Source of the DNA: an uncultured Colwellia sp.
GTDB taxonomy: Bacteria; Pseudomonadota; Gammaproteobacteria; Enterobacterales; Alteromonadaceae
Length of the DNA: 64,000 nucleotides
Assembly: GCA_913058395.1 (NCBI GenBank)
Contig: CAJXQI010000005.1
Span: 185,869 to 249,868, forward strand
Reading direction: 5' to 3'
The stretch's first letter is position 1, and every line of letters begins with the position of its first letter. The translations under genes were made by a program, and so were the position numbers. The notes under the pieces are model-generated. The model was not told the DNA's origin. It was given only the letters and a program-made list of their open reading frames with translations, and made no database searches. Below are positions 38,137 to 48,133 of the stretch, piece by piece.

Positions 38137-39072
38137 TTACTCTACTGATTCTAATGCTTTGGTTAATGACGCACTGTCATTAACAGATTGACAACTAATG
38201 GTTTTGTCGATGCGTTTTAACAGACCTTGTAATACTTTACCTGGGCCTGCTTCAATTACTTGCTCAACGCCATTTTGTGCTAAATACTGAATGGTTTCAG
38301 TCCAACGTACTGGGCTATATAATTGCTTTATTAAAGCAATTTTAATTGCTTGCGCCGAACTTTCAATGGCAACATCAACATTATTAACCACTGAAATATT
38401 TGGCGTATTAAAGGTAATGTTATTTAATTCTTCAGCTAATTTGTCAGCAGCATCCTTCATTAATGCACAATGAGAAGGCACACTTACTGGTAAAGGCAAT
38501 GCTCTTTTAGCGCCAGCTTCTTTACATAACTCACCAGCACGTTCAACTGCCGCTTTATTACCAGCAATAACAACTTGTCCTGGAGAGTTAAAGTTAACTG
38601 CAGAAACCACTTCCCCTTGCGCTGCTTGAGCACAAGCTTCAATAATTTTATCATCCGCTAAGCCGATAATAGCGTACATAGCGCCAGTTCCGGCAGGAAC
38701 TGAAGCTTGCATAAATTCACCACGTTTTTCTACTAATTTAACCGCATCAGCCAGAGAAAACACGCCAGCACACACTAGTGCAGAATACTCACCTAAACTA
38801 TGTCCGGCTAAAATAGTAGGTTTTACAGATGAAGATGCTTGCCACAAGCGCCATATAGCAACACTAGCTGTCAATAAAGCGGGTTGTGTGAAGTTTGTTT
38901 GGTTTAACTTTTCAACAGGCCCCTGCTGAACTAATTGCCACAAATCGTAACCCAAAGCATCAGATGCTTCAGAAAATGTATTTTGCACTACTTCGTGATC
39001 AGAAAAATCCGCTAGCATCGCTAGTGACTGTGATCCTTGACCAGGAAAGACAAACGCTAAATTGTTTTGCAT
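38137..39072 (-). CDS. fabD: malonyl-CoA:ACP transacylase
   Basis: A 311-residue enzyme charging ACP with malonate. N-terminal FVFPGQGSQ, active-site Ser in GHSLGEYSA near residue 92, His in VPSHCALM near 200, and the GPGKVLQGL motif near 280. Start at ATG 39072; a TTG start four codons upstream is weaker. In E. coli, fabH lies immediately upstream, but here the upstream gene is plsX. Confidence 0.95.
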   Translation of the reverse strand: MQNNLAFVFPGQGSQSLAMLADFSDHEVVQNTFSEASDALGYDLWQLVQQGPVEKLNQTNFTQPALLTASVAIWRLWQASSSVKPTILAGHSLGEYSALVCAGVFSLADAVKLVEKRGEFMQASVPAGTGAMYAIIGLADDKIIEACAQAAQGEVVSAVNFNSPGQVVIAGNKAAVERAGELCKEAGAKRALPLPVSVPSHCALMKDAADKLAEELNNITFNTPNISVVNNVDVAIESSAQAIKIALIKQLYSPVRWTETIQYLAQNGVEQVIEAGPGKVLQGLLKRIDKTISCQSVNDSASLTKALESVE

Positions 39073-39111
39073 TGTTAGACCCAAATTATTGTAATATTTT
39101 GTGTTTGTGCA

Positions 39112-39136
39112 ACATAGGTAATTAAAACACCTATGT
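39112..39136. terminator. small inverted repeat between plsX and fabD
   Basis: ACATAGGT / ACCTATGT with a 9-base loop. It sits where fabH is found in relatives. It has no U run, so may be an attenuator or a remnant. Confidence 0.35.
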
Positions 39137-39183
39137 CGTCATAATTTTTCCAGCTAGTTTAAACATGTGGCGATAAAGTAAAA

Positions 39184-40212
39184 CTAATCTTTATGGCAGA
39201 AACTATGTTCAAGCTGGTCTTTAATTTTCGCTGGAACTTGTCTTTCGACTTCTGTCACAGCTTCTGTAATCGCGGTATAAAAAGCAGTAACATTTGCGTT
39301 ACCGTGACTTTTCACCACAATACCGCGCAATCCTATCAAACTTGCACCGTTATACTGGTCGGGGTTCATGGGTTTAAACAGTTTTTTTATTGTACCAGAC
39401 AGTAGTTTGCCCATAATTTGAGCTAAAAAATGTTTTTTGATGATTTCTTGCAGCTGCTTATAAACCATTCTTGCCACACCTTCACAGGTTTTTAATGCAA
39501 CATTACCGACAAAACCGTCACAAACAATAACATCAGCTTTATTAGTAAAAATATCATTACCTTCAATAAAACCGATATAGTTGATGTTTTCGTTAGCTAA
39601 TAAATAACTAGCCGTTTGCTTGATGTGATCACTACCCTTGTTATCTTCCTCACCCATATTCAACAATGCCACTTTAGGGCGCTCAATACCATCCACCTCT
39701 TTCGCCATCACAGAGCCCATTATGGCAAACTGATACAAGACACTAGAGTCGCAAAATACATTGGCACCTAAATCCAACATAAAAACATGTTGCTTAGGTT
39801 TATTGGTTGGTAAAGCAGAAATTAACGCGGGGCGTTCAACACCAGGTAAAGTTTTTAAAACAAAGTGTGCCATAGAAAATAGTGCGCCAGTATTACCCGC
39901 ACTAACACAAGCTTGTGCTTGACCATCATGTACTAAATCTAATGCTTTTCGCATTGATGATTTCTTTTTATGGCGTAAGGCAAAAATTGGCTTGTCATCC
40001 ATCGCAACAATTTCAGTTGTTGGATAAATAGTTATTCTTGGATGAGGATAAATTTGTGCTTTTTCTAATGCTTCGACAATGACTGATTCGTCACCACAAA
40101 GTAATAAATGTAGATGAGGTAAATTCGCTACTGCGAGAATTGCAGCAGGAAGTGTTACATGGGGGCCTTGATCGCCCCCCATAACATCTAACGCTATGGT
40201 TAGATTAATCAA
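39184..40212 (-). CDS. plsX: phosphate acyltransferase PlsX
   Basis: A 342-residue soluble enzyme converting acyl-ACP to acyl-phosphate for phospholipid synthesis. [11 protein letters not shown] at the N-terminus, SAGNTGALF near 105 and [12 protein letters not shown] near 230 are typical. Located 15 bases after rpmF, the usual arrangement. Confidence 0.96.
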   Translation of the reverse strand: MINLTIALDVMGGDQGPHVTLPAAILAVANLPHLHLLLCGDESVIVEALEKAQIYPHPRITIYPTTEIVAMDDKPIFALRHKKKSSMRKALDLVHDGQAQACVSAGNTGALFSMAHFVLKTLPGVERPALISALPTNKPKQHVFMLDLGANVFCDSSVLYQFAIMGSVMAKEVDGIERPKVALLNMGEEDNKGSDHIKQTASYLLANENINYIGFIEGNDIFTNKADVIVCDGFVGNVALKTCEGVARMVYKQLQEIIKKHFLAQIMGKLLSGTIKKLFKPMNPDQYNGASLIGLRGIVVKSHGNANVTAFYTAITEAVTEVERQVPAKIKDQLEHSFCHKD

Positions 40213-40227
40213 AAGAATCGTTACAGA

Positions 40228-40398
40228 TTACTTATTGATTACTTTAACACCTTTGTAAAAGCCGTCAGCTGTTACATGGTGGCGACGGTGAGTTTCACCA
40301 GATACTGGATCTGTTGATAAATGCGTTGCCGTTACTGCGTCATGTGAACGGCGCATGCCACGTCTTGAACGAGACTTTTTGCTCTTTTGAACTGCCAT
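40228..40398 (-). CDS. rpmF: 50S ribosomal protein L32
   Basis: A 56-residue basic protein: [20 protein letters not shown] at the N-terminus, then [17 protein letters not shown] and a [11 protein letters not shown] end, which match L32 throughout. It lacks the Zn cysteines, as gammaproteobacterial L32 does. TAGGAG precedes the ATG. It lies between yceD and plsX, as in E. coli. Confidence 0.97.
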   Translation of the reverse strand: MAVQKSKKSRSRRGMRRSHDAVTATHLSTDPVSGETHRRHHVTADGFYKGVKVINK

Positions 40399-40438
40399 TG
40401 CCTACTCCTAAAAAATTCGGTTGTTTAGTTAAAATTAA

Positions 40439-40951
40439 CTATTTAAGTTTTTTCAATACATCAAATGGGTTCGGTTTTTCTAGCTCTTCCGGCAACTCGC
40501 CCCAAACACTATCAGCCGGAGACTGACAATCTTTAATTGAGTGCCTTGGAATTAAAGGAATCGCAAGTAAAAACTCGTCTTCCACTAATTCTAGCAAGTT
40601 AACTTCACCATTTTCATCTAATTCAATTGCGTCATAATATGACGGCAACTCAGCTTCAGCTTCTTCGTCTTTCACTGGACTAAAAGTAAAGCTCACTTCT
40701 AGTGCCAAATCAAACTCATCAGTACATCGCTGACAAATCAATGCAACCGTTGCCGATGCTGTGCCTGATACTGCTACCAAACCCTGTTCATCCACACCAA
40801 AATTAACATTCACTTGGACTTGCTCACATTGTGCATCACACACAGCAAGCAATCTATTCATCCCAGATACTTCAAAGTATCCGTCACACACTAACTTTCG
40901 TTGTGCGCTTCTAGATGGGTCTATCGTTATCGGGAGTTTAAGATTTTTCAT
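40439..40951 (-). CDS. yceD: DUF177/YceD family protein
   Basis: A 170-residue protein of the DUF177 family, encoded before rpmF in most bacteria and linked to 23S rRNA and ribosome maturation. The CQRCTDEF motif near residue 95 and the C-terminal WGELPEELEKPNPFDVLKKL are typical. Its promoter must be in the 120-base gap it shares with the divergent yceF. Confidence 0.92.
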   Translation of the reverse strand: MKNLKLPITIDPSRSAQRKLVCDGYFEVSGMNRLLAVCDAQCEQVQVNVNFGVDEQGLVAVSGTASATVALICQRCTDEFDLALEVSFTFSPVKDEEAEAELPSYYDAIELDENGEVNLLELVEDEFLLAIPLIPRHSIKDCQSPADSVWGELPEELEKPNPFDVLKKLK

Positions 40952-41070
40952 AAGGCGCGCATAATAAAGTGCCTACCGTCTTGTGTCAAAAGAAAAATAG
41001 CTAAATTTGTTTAAAAATTCAATATAGCCCATATATTAACTGCAATCTGTTTATATTTTGAGTGATATTA

Positions 41071-41667
41071 ATGAAAAAACTAATTTTAGGCTCTACCTCC
41101 CCTTTCCGTAAAGAAATTTTAGCAAAACTTAACCTTCCTTTTGATTGTGCGAAGCCAAATATTGATGAAACCGCATTTGAAAATGAATCTCCTGTCGAGT
41201 TAGTCGAACGTTTAGCGATTGAAAAAGCCAAAGCTGTTGCCAATGAACATCCTGACGCACTTATTATAGGCTCAGATCAAGTCGCCATGTGTGATGGTGA
41301 AATATTAGGGAAACCCCATAACTTTGAAAATGCCGTTAAGCAATTAGAAAAGTTTAGTAATAAAACCGTAGTCTTTTATACCGGACTATGTGTTTATGAT
41401 AGCGCTTTAGATTACACCACGGCATTAATTGAACCCTTTTTAGTACACTTTAAAGAGCTGTCATATGCAGAGATAGAAAATTATTTACATGCCGAACAAC
41501 CATACAACTGTGCAGGGAGCTTTAAAAGCGAGGGCTTAGGTATTTGCTTATTTGAAAAACTAGAGGGAAATGACCCCAATACATTAATTGGTTTACCGCT
41601 CATTAAGCTTGTAGAGCTTTTAAAGCAGCATGGTGTTGATGTACTTGCCGAACAAAGTAAGGCATAA
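41071..41667 (+). CDS. yceF: Maf-like nucleotide pyrophosphatase, YceF type
   Basis: A 198-residue Maf-family protein of the YceF subgroup, which in E. coli hydrolyses m7GTP. LGSTSPFRKEIL at residues 6-17, the conserved GSDQV near 68, and CAGSFKSEGLGI near 150 are present; the subgroup is set by the AGSFKSEG form. Start at ATG 41071; an earlier in-frame GTG is unlikely. Divergent from yceD, as in E. coli. Confidence 0.93.
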   Translation: MKKLILGSTSPFRKEILAKLNLPFDCAKPNIDETAFENESPVELVERLAIEKAKAVANEHPDALIIGSDQVAMCDGEILGKPHNFENAVKQLEKFSNKTVVFYTGLCVYDSALDYTTALIEPFLVHFKELSYAEIENYLHAEQPYNCAGSFKSEGLGICLFEKLEGNDPNTLIGLPLIKLVELLKQHGVDVLAEQSKA

Positions 41668-41728
41668 GAAATTAAGACGCTATTACTGATAGTAGAATAA
41701 AGGTGTGATGTAGCGAACTGAGAAGCAA

Positions 41729-41762
41729 TAGGTACTTATATTGCTATTAATATAAGTACCTA
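41729..41762. terminator. inverted repeat between yceF and HAD gene
   Basis: Perfect 14-bp arms (41729-41742 and 41749-41762) with a 6-base loop, in the convergent gap between yceF and the HAD phosphatase. It could end both transcripts, although there is no clear U run. Confidence 0.5.
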
Positions 41763-41845
41763 ATCGTATTAAGGCGAGATGCTCTGAATATTAACTTCTA
41801 GTACATGTTTAAATTATTGCACTAGTGATGAGGTTGAAGTAAACG

Positions 41846-42511
41846 TTAAGTGTTAAATAAACGTTGAATCTCAGCTAAAGAGTCAACAATAACTTTTGGT
41901 TGGTATAAAGATAATATGTCTTTATCATGCACGCCATAAGTAACACCAATACTTGCAACTCCAGCATTACGTGCCATTTCTAAGTCATAACTGGTATCAC
42001 CTATCATAATGGCTTTATCGGCTGACACTGATAACTCTGACAATATACTAAGTAACATTTCAGGATCAGGCTTAGACAAGGCTTCATCTGCACAACGTGA
42101 GGTATGAAAAAAGTGTTTTGTTGCGCTTATTTCCCATACACGCTCCAAACCATTTCGCCCTTTACCTGTTGCAACGGCTAATAGCTTGTCGTTACCACGT
42201 AACTCAGTTAATAATTCAACCGCATTATTAAATAACGGCGTAGGTGTTTTATCTTCTGCTATATAATGATGTTTATATTGCGTGATCACATCTTCAGCTT
42301 GTTGTTCATTACAACTTGGAAACAATACATTAATTGCTTTCGGCAAACTTAAACCAATAATATTTTTGATTTGTTCAGGCGTTGGAACAATTAACTCAAC
42401 TTTTCTAGCTGCAGCTTGCATACAAGAAACAATGCGAGCAACGGAATCCATCAAGGTGCCGTCCCAATCAAAAATAATCAGTTCATAGTCTTTCAGGTTA
42501 ATTTCATTCAT
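41846..42511 (-). CDS. HAD-superfamily phosphatase (subfamily IA)
   Basis: A 221-residue haloacid dehalogenase-type phosphatase: motif I DWDGTLMDS near residue 15 (nucleophile and acid Asp), motif II ATGKGRNGL near 115, a Lys in SKPDPEML near 147 and motif IV MIGDTSYDLEMARNAG near 168. The cap domain at about 22-85 is of the phosphoglycolate phosphatase type. It starts 20 bases after rluC. Close relatives beside rluC are common in gammaproteobacteria; the substrate is not known. Confidence 0.88.
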   Translation of the reverse strand: MNEINLKDYELIIFDWDGTLMDSVARIVSCMQAAARKVELIVPTPEQIKNIIGLSLPKAINVLFPSCNEQQAEDVITQYKHHYIAEDKTPTPLFNNAVELLTELRGNDKLLAVATGKGRNGLERVWEISATKHFFHTSRCADEALSKPDPEMLLSILSELSVSADKAIMIGDTSYDLEMARNAGVASIGVTYGVHDKDILSLYQPKVIVDSLAEIQRLFNT

Positions 42512-42531
42512 AGATTGATTCAGAGTTCTTA

Positions 42532-43491
42532 TTAATTGTCAGCTTTAGTTAACTTGGTCAGTAACTTTTCTAATGATGGCTCTAATGGTGCTTCTATTTT
42601 AATACGTTCATCACTTAAAGGGTGAGTAAACTCAATACTCGCCGCATGTAAAAACAAACGCTTTAAGCCAAGTTTTTTCATTTCTATGTCAAAATCTTCA
42701 TGTCCATATTTTGCATCACAAGCAATAGAATGGCCTTTAGTTTGACAATGGACACGAATTTGATGCGTCCGACCCGTTACCGGGAAAGCTCTCACTAATG
42801 TTGCATTCTTATAATGTTGCAGCACTCGAAAACGTGTTTCAGACTCTTTACCATCAACATTGTCTACGACAACAACGCGCTCACCAGATTTTAAATCATT
42901 TTTCCGTAAGCCTTCCGTAACACGAGTTAGTTTTGTCGACCAACGCCCTTTTACTAAAGCATGATAAAACTTTTGTACGGTTTTATTTCTTAGTTGTTCG
43001 TGTAAATGGCGTAGCGCTGAGCGTTTTTTCGCTACCACTAAACAACCAGACGTGTCGCGGTCAAGGCGATGCACAAGTTCCAGCATTCGCGCGTCTGGGC
43101 GCAATGCTCTTAAGGCTTCAATTAATCCAAAACTTAAACCACTGCCACCATGCACGGCCATGCCAGACGGCTTATTGATAACGATGAGGCGCTCATCTTC
43201 AAACAATATTTGCTTTTCTAGATTGGCAACAACATTTAGTTGTGTTGAAACAGTATTGGTATTTTCAGAAACACGAATAGGTGCTACGCGAATAATATCT
43301 TCGTCGACAAGCTTATATTCTGGCTTTTTACGTTTTTTATTAACGCGAATTTCACCTTTTCTTAATAAACGATAAATCATGCTTTTCGGCACACCTTTAA
43401 GCGTTTTAACAAGAAAATTATCGATGCGTTGTCCAGCATCTTCGCTATCTACAGTAATGAATCTAACTTGGGGTTTTGGGGTGTCGGTCAT
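42532..43491 (-). CDS. rluC: 23S rRNA pseudouridine synthase RluC
   Basis: A 319-residue RluA-family enzyme. S4 domain at about residues 20-80 (RLLRKGEIRVNKKRK), catalytic Asp in HRLDRDTSGCLVVAK near 140, GRTHQIRVH near 235. It modifies U955, U2504 and U2580 in E. coli. Start at MTDTPKPQVRF (43491); an in-frame extension of 21 codons is not supported. Divergent from rne, as in E. coli, which supports RluC over RluD. Confidence 0.95.
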   Translation of the reverse strand: MTDTPKPQVRFITVDSEDAGQRIDNFLVKTLKGVPKSMIYRLLRKGEIRVNKKRKKPEYKLVDEDIIRVAPIRVSENTNTVSTQLNVVANLEKQILFEDERLIVINKPSGMAVHGGSGLSFGLIEALRALRPDARMLELVHRLDRDTSGCLVVAKKRSALRHLHEQLRNKTVQKFYHALVKGRWSTKLTRVTEGLRKNDLKSGERVVVVDNVDGKESETRFRVLQHYKNATLVRAFPVTGRTHQIRVHCQTKGHSIACDAKYGHEDFDIEMKKLGLKRLFLHAASIEFTHPLSDERIKIEAPLEPSLEKLLTKLTKADN

Positions 43492-44139
43492 AAGTATTAT
43501 ACAAAGAACTTTAATTGTTCGGAGTTTAACATATTTTTTCTGCATTTCGCGCAATTAAAACATGGATTTAATTGGCTTATCTGAAAATAAAGTGTGATAA
43601 TAGCGTGGTTACCGCTATATTTTAGCCGTAATGATTAAAAAGGATGCTTTAAGCGAAACGTAAGAGGCAAAATGCGGCCACGTTAATATGAGACAGTTTG
43701 ATAACACTCTATGGAGAGATCAACGTCGAGATATTAAAAGTAAGGCCTATTGCGAAATTGACGCGTGTAACTTGTCAAAAACACCGCATAAACATATTGT
43801 CCAGCGCAATAAAGCGATTATGTAATTAAACAGAAAAATTAAGTCAAATTTTCTACCGTTAAATTATTAGAAAACACGATAAAACTATCGAACTAAAATT
43901 AACGAGAAGCTTAATTTTCTGTTGCGCACAGCACACTCGCTGAGCACATGAAGAATCAATTTCACTGCGGTGTATACACCGCAGTTATATTAGACAATCA
44001 GAATTTTTAACAGCTTGCTGCGTATATGGCGTAGGAAGATTGACACCCGTGAGGTTGACAAAATGCTGTTACCAGAGCGATAGATTACTTTGTGTTCTAA
44101 GCAATGGTGTGTTGTGACTAAAAATGAGTCACACAAACT
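43492..44139 (+). promoter_or_regulatory. rne leader and rluC/rne divergent region
   Basis: 648 bases with no large gene. A bulged long-range stem can pair the AACAGAAAAATTAAG region at 43827 with CTTAATTTTCTGTT at 43910. A perfect 22-bp palindrome lies at 43964-43985; AACAGC / GCTGTT (44009-44070) encloses ATGGCGTAGGAAGATTGA, which resembles the conserved hairpin-2 sequence of the E. coli rne 5' UTR from memory; and AGTCACA / TGTGACT (44113-44133) ends 6 bases before the ATG. The E. coli leader mediates autoregulation by RNase E cleavage. No Shine-Dalgarno is seen before the rne ATG. Confidence 0.55.
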
Positions 44140-47136
44140 ATGAAACGTATGTTAATTAATGCTACCCAATCAGAAGAATTGCGCGTAGCACTTGTTGATG
44201 GTCAACAGCTTTACGATTTAGATATCGAAAGCCCTGGTCACGAACAAAAAAAATCAAATATCTACAAAGCTAAAATCACTCGTATTGAACCTTCTTTAGA
44301 AGCGGCATTCGTTGATTACGGCGCTGATCGTCACGGTTTCTTACCAATGAAAGAAATCGCGCGCGAATACTTCCCTAAAGGTTATAGCTTCCAAGGTCGT
44401 CCAAATATCAAAGAAGTATTGCATGAAGGCCAAGAGGTTATCGTGCAAATTGATAAGGAAGAACGTGGCCAAAAAGGCGCAGCATTAACAACCTTTATCA
44501 GCCTAGCTGGCAGCTACTTAGTTCTGATGCCAAATAACCCTCGTGCTGGTGGTATTTCACGCCGTATCGAAGGTGATGAACGAACTGACTTAAAAGCGTC
44601 ATTAAGCAAATTAACCTTACCTAAAGGCATGGGACTTATTGTTCGCACCGCGGGTGTAGGTAAAGAATATGAAGAACTTGATTGGGATTTAAACGTACTA
44701 CTACACCACTGGAATGCTATTTCAGAGGCGGCAGCAAGTAAACCTGCACCATTTTTGATTCATCAAGAAACTAACGTCATTTTACGCGCTATTCGTGATT
44801 ATTTACGTCGTGATATTGGTGAAGTATTGATTGATCGCCCGAAAACATTCGAAAGTGTTAAAAAGCATATCGAAATTGTGCGTCCTGATTTTTTGAGTAA
44901 AGTTAAGCTCTACACAAATGATGTGCCATTATTCACTCATTATCAAATTGAAACGCAAATAGAATCAGCCTTTCAACGTGAAGTGCGTCTACCTTCTGGT
45001 GGTTCAATTGTTATTGATCCAACGGAAGCCATGACCTCAATTGATATTAACTCTGCCCGCGCAACTAAAGGTAGTGATATTGAAGAAACCGCCTTTAATA
45101 CTAACTTAGAAGCTGCGGAAGAAATTGCTCGTCAATTACGCTTACGTGATTTAGGCGGATTAGTCGTTATCGATTTCATCGATATGACTCCTGTGCGTCA
45201 CCAACGTGAAGTTGAAAACAGAATGCGCGATGCTGTTCGTCAAGACAGAGCTCGTATTCAATTAGGTCGCATCTCTCGTTTCGGTTTACTTGAGATGTCA
45301 CGCCAACGCTTACGTCCTTCCATCGGCGAAACAAGCCAAAGTGTTTGTCCTCGTTGTAGTGGCACAGGTCATGTTCGTGGTGTTGAATCATTAGCATTAT
45401 CGGTATTACGTTTAATGGAAGAAGAAGCCATTAAAGACAATACTCAACAAGTGCAAGCACAAGTGCCGGTACCGGTTGCCACTTACTTGCTAAATGAAAA
45501 ACGACGCTCTGTTTTCCATATCGAAAAACATCATAGCGTTAATATTCTAATTATTCCTAATCCGAATATGGTTACACCACAGTATGAAGTCATTCGCGTA
45601 AGAAAAGACGAAAGTATTGAAGAAGCTAGCTATGACGTTGCCGTTAAGCAAGCCGCACCTGAAGAAGCGGTTATGCCTAAGTTTGATAAAGAAGCAAGTA
45701 AACGTGATGAACCTTTGCTACAAGGTATGTCTTCACCAAAACAGGCGCCTAAGCAACCGACTCCAACACCACAGGTAAAAGCAGAAATAGTAGAAACGAA
45801 AAGTTTCTTCTCTGGCGTGGTAACTTGGATTAAGTCTCTTTTTGCTGCTGAAGAAGAAGTAAAACCTGTTGCACCAAAAGCACCTGAGCGTAACACACCG
45901 AAAAGTGCTGAACGTCGTCCACAACGTGGTCGCCAAGGACAGCGCAGAAATAACCGCAATGATTCTCGTAACGAAAACCGCAATGACAACCGTGGCGAAA
46001 ATCGTAACGATAAACGTAAATCACAAGAAGCGACTAACGAGGTAAAAGATAATAGGCAATCTAAACCTGCTAAACCTCAAAAAGAACGAGTTCAAAAACC
46101 TAAAGAAGAAAAGGTTGCAGAACGTCGTCAGCGTCGTAATAATCGCAAAAAAGTGCGTATAAATAACGATGAAAAAGTTGTAGCTAATACCACTGAAAAA
46201 GCACCGGCTAATGAAAACAAAGCTGTTGAACGTTCAGTAAAAGAAAATGTAAAAATTGCTGAAAACATTTCTGTTGATAGCAATACTGTAGACAACGGTA
46301 ATGTTGAACAAGTTGCTAAGACGAAAGATGAGCAACGTCCAAGAAGTCGCCGCTCTCCTCGTCATATGCGAGCACATGGTCAACGTCGTCGTCAAAACGC
46401 AGATGCTGTGGAAGCAAACTCGGAAATTACTGAAGATCCAGTAACGGCTCGTTACCCTGAGAAAGAGACAGTTAAACCTCAGGATACAGTAGGAGAAACT
46501 CAAACTCCTGTAGAAGCCATTGCCCCTGCACCTTCAATCGAGAAAGTTGAAGTAGCAGAAACGGCTGTTGTAACAGAAACTACTGCTGTAGCAGAAGCGG
46601 CTGTTGTAGTAGAAGCAGTTAACGAAGTTCAGCAAAACTTACCTTTTGACGAACCTGAAGTAGCTAAAACTGTTACTAGTGAAGCACTTCCTGTTGAAGC
46701 CGCTCCTAGTGTTGCAGTCGAAGCAGAAGTTGTTGAAACTGTTGTTGAAGTTAAAGTAGAGCCTGAAGTACAGGTCGCTGAAAAAGCACCAGAGCAGCCA
46801 GTTAAAGCAGCAGAAAGCAATTCAGAAGTAGCTACAACAGAGGCTTCAAATGAAGCACCTAAAGTAGAAGCTAAAAAGTCTGAAGAGCAACCGAAGAAAG
46901 TACGTGCCAAAGAGAAGAACATTAAGCGCAAAGTAAAAGCTTCGGCCAAAAAAGCGCCAGGTAAAGCATCAGCGCCAATGGCTAAACCAGAAACGGTGAT
47001 TAGCAACGGTATTATTCCTAAAGAGTTTGTTGCAAGTGAACAACGTGTTGTTCATAGCAAGTCAGATAAATTAGCATTAATGTCGCACGCGACTAGCCGT
47101 CACTCAGCTGGAGCAACTAAACCAAGTATGGATTAG
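44140..47136 (+). CDS. rne: ribonuclease E
   Basis: A 998-residue endoribonuclease, scaffold of the RNA degradosome. The catalytic half (residues 1 to about 530) has [10 protein letters not shown], an S1 domain at about 37-120, catalytic Asp residues in [10 protein letters not shown] (near 303) and DFIDMTP (near 346), and the Zn-link CPRCSGTG near 404. The C-terminal half is disordered: an amphipathic membrane-binding segment [19 protein letters not shown] near 556, an RNA-binding Arg/Asn-rich stretch (about 590-640), another basic region near 735, an Ala/Val/Glu-rich low-complexity part (about 800-935) and a terminal part resembling the PNPase-binding site (SAPMAKPE). No helicase or enolase site could be verified. 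Confidence 0.97.
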   Translation: MKRMLINATQSEELRVALVDGQQLYDLDIESPGHEQKKSNIYKAKITRIEPSLEAAFVDYGADRHGFLPMKEIAREYFPKGYSFQGRPNIKEVLHEGQEVIVQIDKEERGQKGAALTTFISLAGSYLVLMPNNPRAGGISRRIEGDERTDLKASLSKLTLPKGMGLIVRTAGVGKEYEELDWDLNVLLHHWNAISEAAASKPAPFLIHQETNVILRAIRDYLRRDIGEVLIDRPKTFESVKKHIEIVRPDFLSKVKLYTNDVPLFTHYQIETQIESAFQREVRLPSGGSIVIDPTEAMTSIDINSARATKGSDIEETAFNTNLEAAEEIARQLRLRDLGGLVVIDFIDMTPVRHQREVENRMRDAVRQDRARIQLGRISRFGLLEMSRQRLRPSIGETSQSVCPRCSGTGHVRGVESLALSVLRLMEEEAIKDNTQQVQAQVPVPVATYLLNEKRRSVFHIEKHHSVNILIIPNPNMVTPQYEVIRVRKDESIEEASYDVAVKQAAPEEAVMPKFDKEASKRDEPLLQGMSSPKQAPKQPTPTPQVKAEIVETKSFFSGVVTWIKSLFAAEEEVKPVAPKAPERNTPKSAERRPQRGRQGQRRNNRNDSRNENRNDNRGENRNDKRKSQEATNEVKDNRQSKPAKPQKERVQKPKEEKVAERRQRRNNRKKVRINNDEKVVANTTEKAPANENKAVERSVKENVKIAENISVDSNTVDNGNVEQVAKTKDEQRPRSRRSPRHMRAHGQRRRQNADAVEANSEITEDPVTARYPEKETVKPQDTVGETQTPVEAIAPAPSIEKVEVAETAVVTETTAVAEAAVVVEAVNEVQQNLPFDEPEVAKTVTSEALPVEAAPSVAVEAEVVETVVEVKVEPEVQVAEKAPEQPVKAAESNSEVATTEASNEAPKVEAKKSEEQPKKVRAKEKNIKRKVKASAKKAPGKASAPMAKPETVISNGIIPKEFVASEQRVVHSKSDKLALMSHATSRHSAGATKPSMD

Positions 47137-47157
47137 TTTACTCGACACAATAAATAC

Positions 47158-47192
47158 AAAAAAGCCAATTGCGTGATGCAATTGGCTTTTTT
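47158..47192 (+). terminator. terminator after rne
   Basis: A perfect 15-bp stem AAAAAAGCCAATTGC / GCAATTGGCTTTTTT with a 5-base loop, 22 bases past the rne stop; symmetrical enough to serve both strands. Confidence 0.9.
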
Positions 47193-47317
47193 ATGATATT
47201 TATTTAAGTATATTTTTATAAAAGTCGCTATCGTAAATGGTACAAACTATATTGCAGGCGAACACAAGTTAAGGCGCTATTTTACTATTATCTAACGTAC
47301 CTTACGCACTTAACCCG

Positions 47318-47797
47318 TTAGCTTGTTATGCGTTTAATTAAGCCATCACTTGCATCTTCAACTAGATCTAAAACATATTGAAATCCACGTGCACCACCAT
47401 AATATGGATCGGGAACTTCTTGATCTTCAAAGTTATCGGCATAATCTAAAAATAACTGCACTTTATCAGTATGCTGTGCAGGAGCAATTTTCATTAAATC
47501 TTTAACATTTCGCTCATCCATCGCTAGAATTAAATCAAATCGCTCAAAGTCTTTTACCGTCACTTTTCGCGCTTTAATATTATCAAACGAATAACCACGG
47601 GCAACACCAGCCTTTTGTGCTCGATGATCAGGTTTCTCTCTAACGTGCGAGCCAACTGTTCCAGCGGAATCTAACGTGAGCGACAGTGCCTTTGCTTTTT
47701 GACGAAAAACGGCTTCCGCACTTGGTGAGCGACAAATATTGCCCATACAGACAAATAGAATCGACTTTATACTTTTAAACTCTTTATTATCAATCAT
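47318..47797 (-). CDS. low molecular weight protein-tyrosine phosphatase
   Basis: A 159-residue cytosolic phosphatase with catalytic loop VCMGNICRSP (CxxxxxR, near residue 16) and the acid Asp in VPDPYYGG near 128; DSAGTVGSHV and FDLILAMDERN are also typical. AAGGA lies before ATG. It is not beside a polysaccharide or kinase gene, so its partner is not known. Related proteins dephosphorylate tyrosine kinases. Confidence 0.92.
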   Translation of the reverse strand: MIDNKEFKSIKSILFVCMGNICRSPSAEAVFRQKAKALSLTLDSAGTVGSHVREKPDHRAQKAGVARGYSFDNIKARKVTVKDFERFDLILAMDERNVKDLMKIAPAQHTDKVQLFLDYADNFEDQEVPDPYYGGARGFQYVLDLVEDASDGLIKRITS

Positions 47798-48133
47798 CTA
47801 ATTAATCCTTGCTCAAAAAACAGACCGAAACATATCAAAATAAATTCTCGAGACTTTATCATTATGTTTTGTCTAATCTTTGAAGGAATTATTGGGTAAG
47901 TTGTTTCTATATGATTGCAAATAATACTTTAAATATAAACTGTTAATTTATGTATTATTATCACTCGTTATTAAGCACGTTACAGCGAACTTTACCCCGC
48001 ATGGCTGGAGGCATTACTTATAGGACAACTTCCCCCAACAAGAGGCTCTTAAAGTTAAAGTTTATAATGCCGACTTGCAGGGAAAGTGGTTGTATATTTC
48101 TTATCACAATAGCCATATAAGCAATTATTTTAC
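47798..48133. other. 336-base gap with a nested hairpin element
   Basis: 47989-48087 can fold into a three-step stem: ACTTTACCCCGCA / TGCAGGGAAAGT (imperfect), GGCATTA / TAATGCC (perfect) and an inner AACTT / AAGTT. It may be a repeat element or a structured RNA. No supported gene is seen. Confidence 0.45.

Noticed and set aside
45176..47006. Minus-strand frames inside rne
   Set aside because: They are antisense to a conserved gene, and their Ser/Thr/Ala or Cys/Tyr/Phe-rich make-up comes from its low-complexity Ala/Val/Glu and Arg/Asn codons.
47950..48120. A 56-codon frame on the plus strand
   Set aside because: No ribosome site, several rare codons, and it runs through a nested hairpin element, so it is probably chance.
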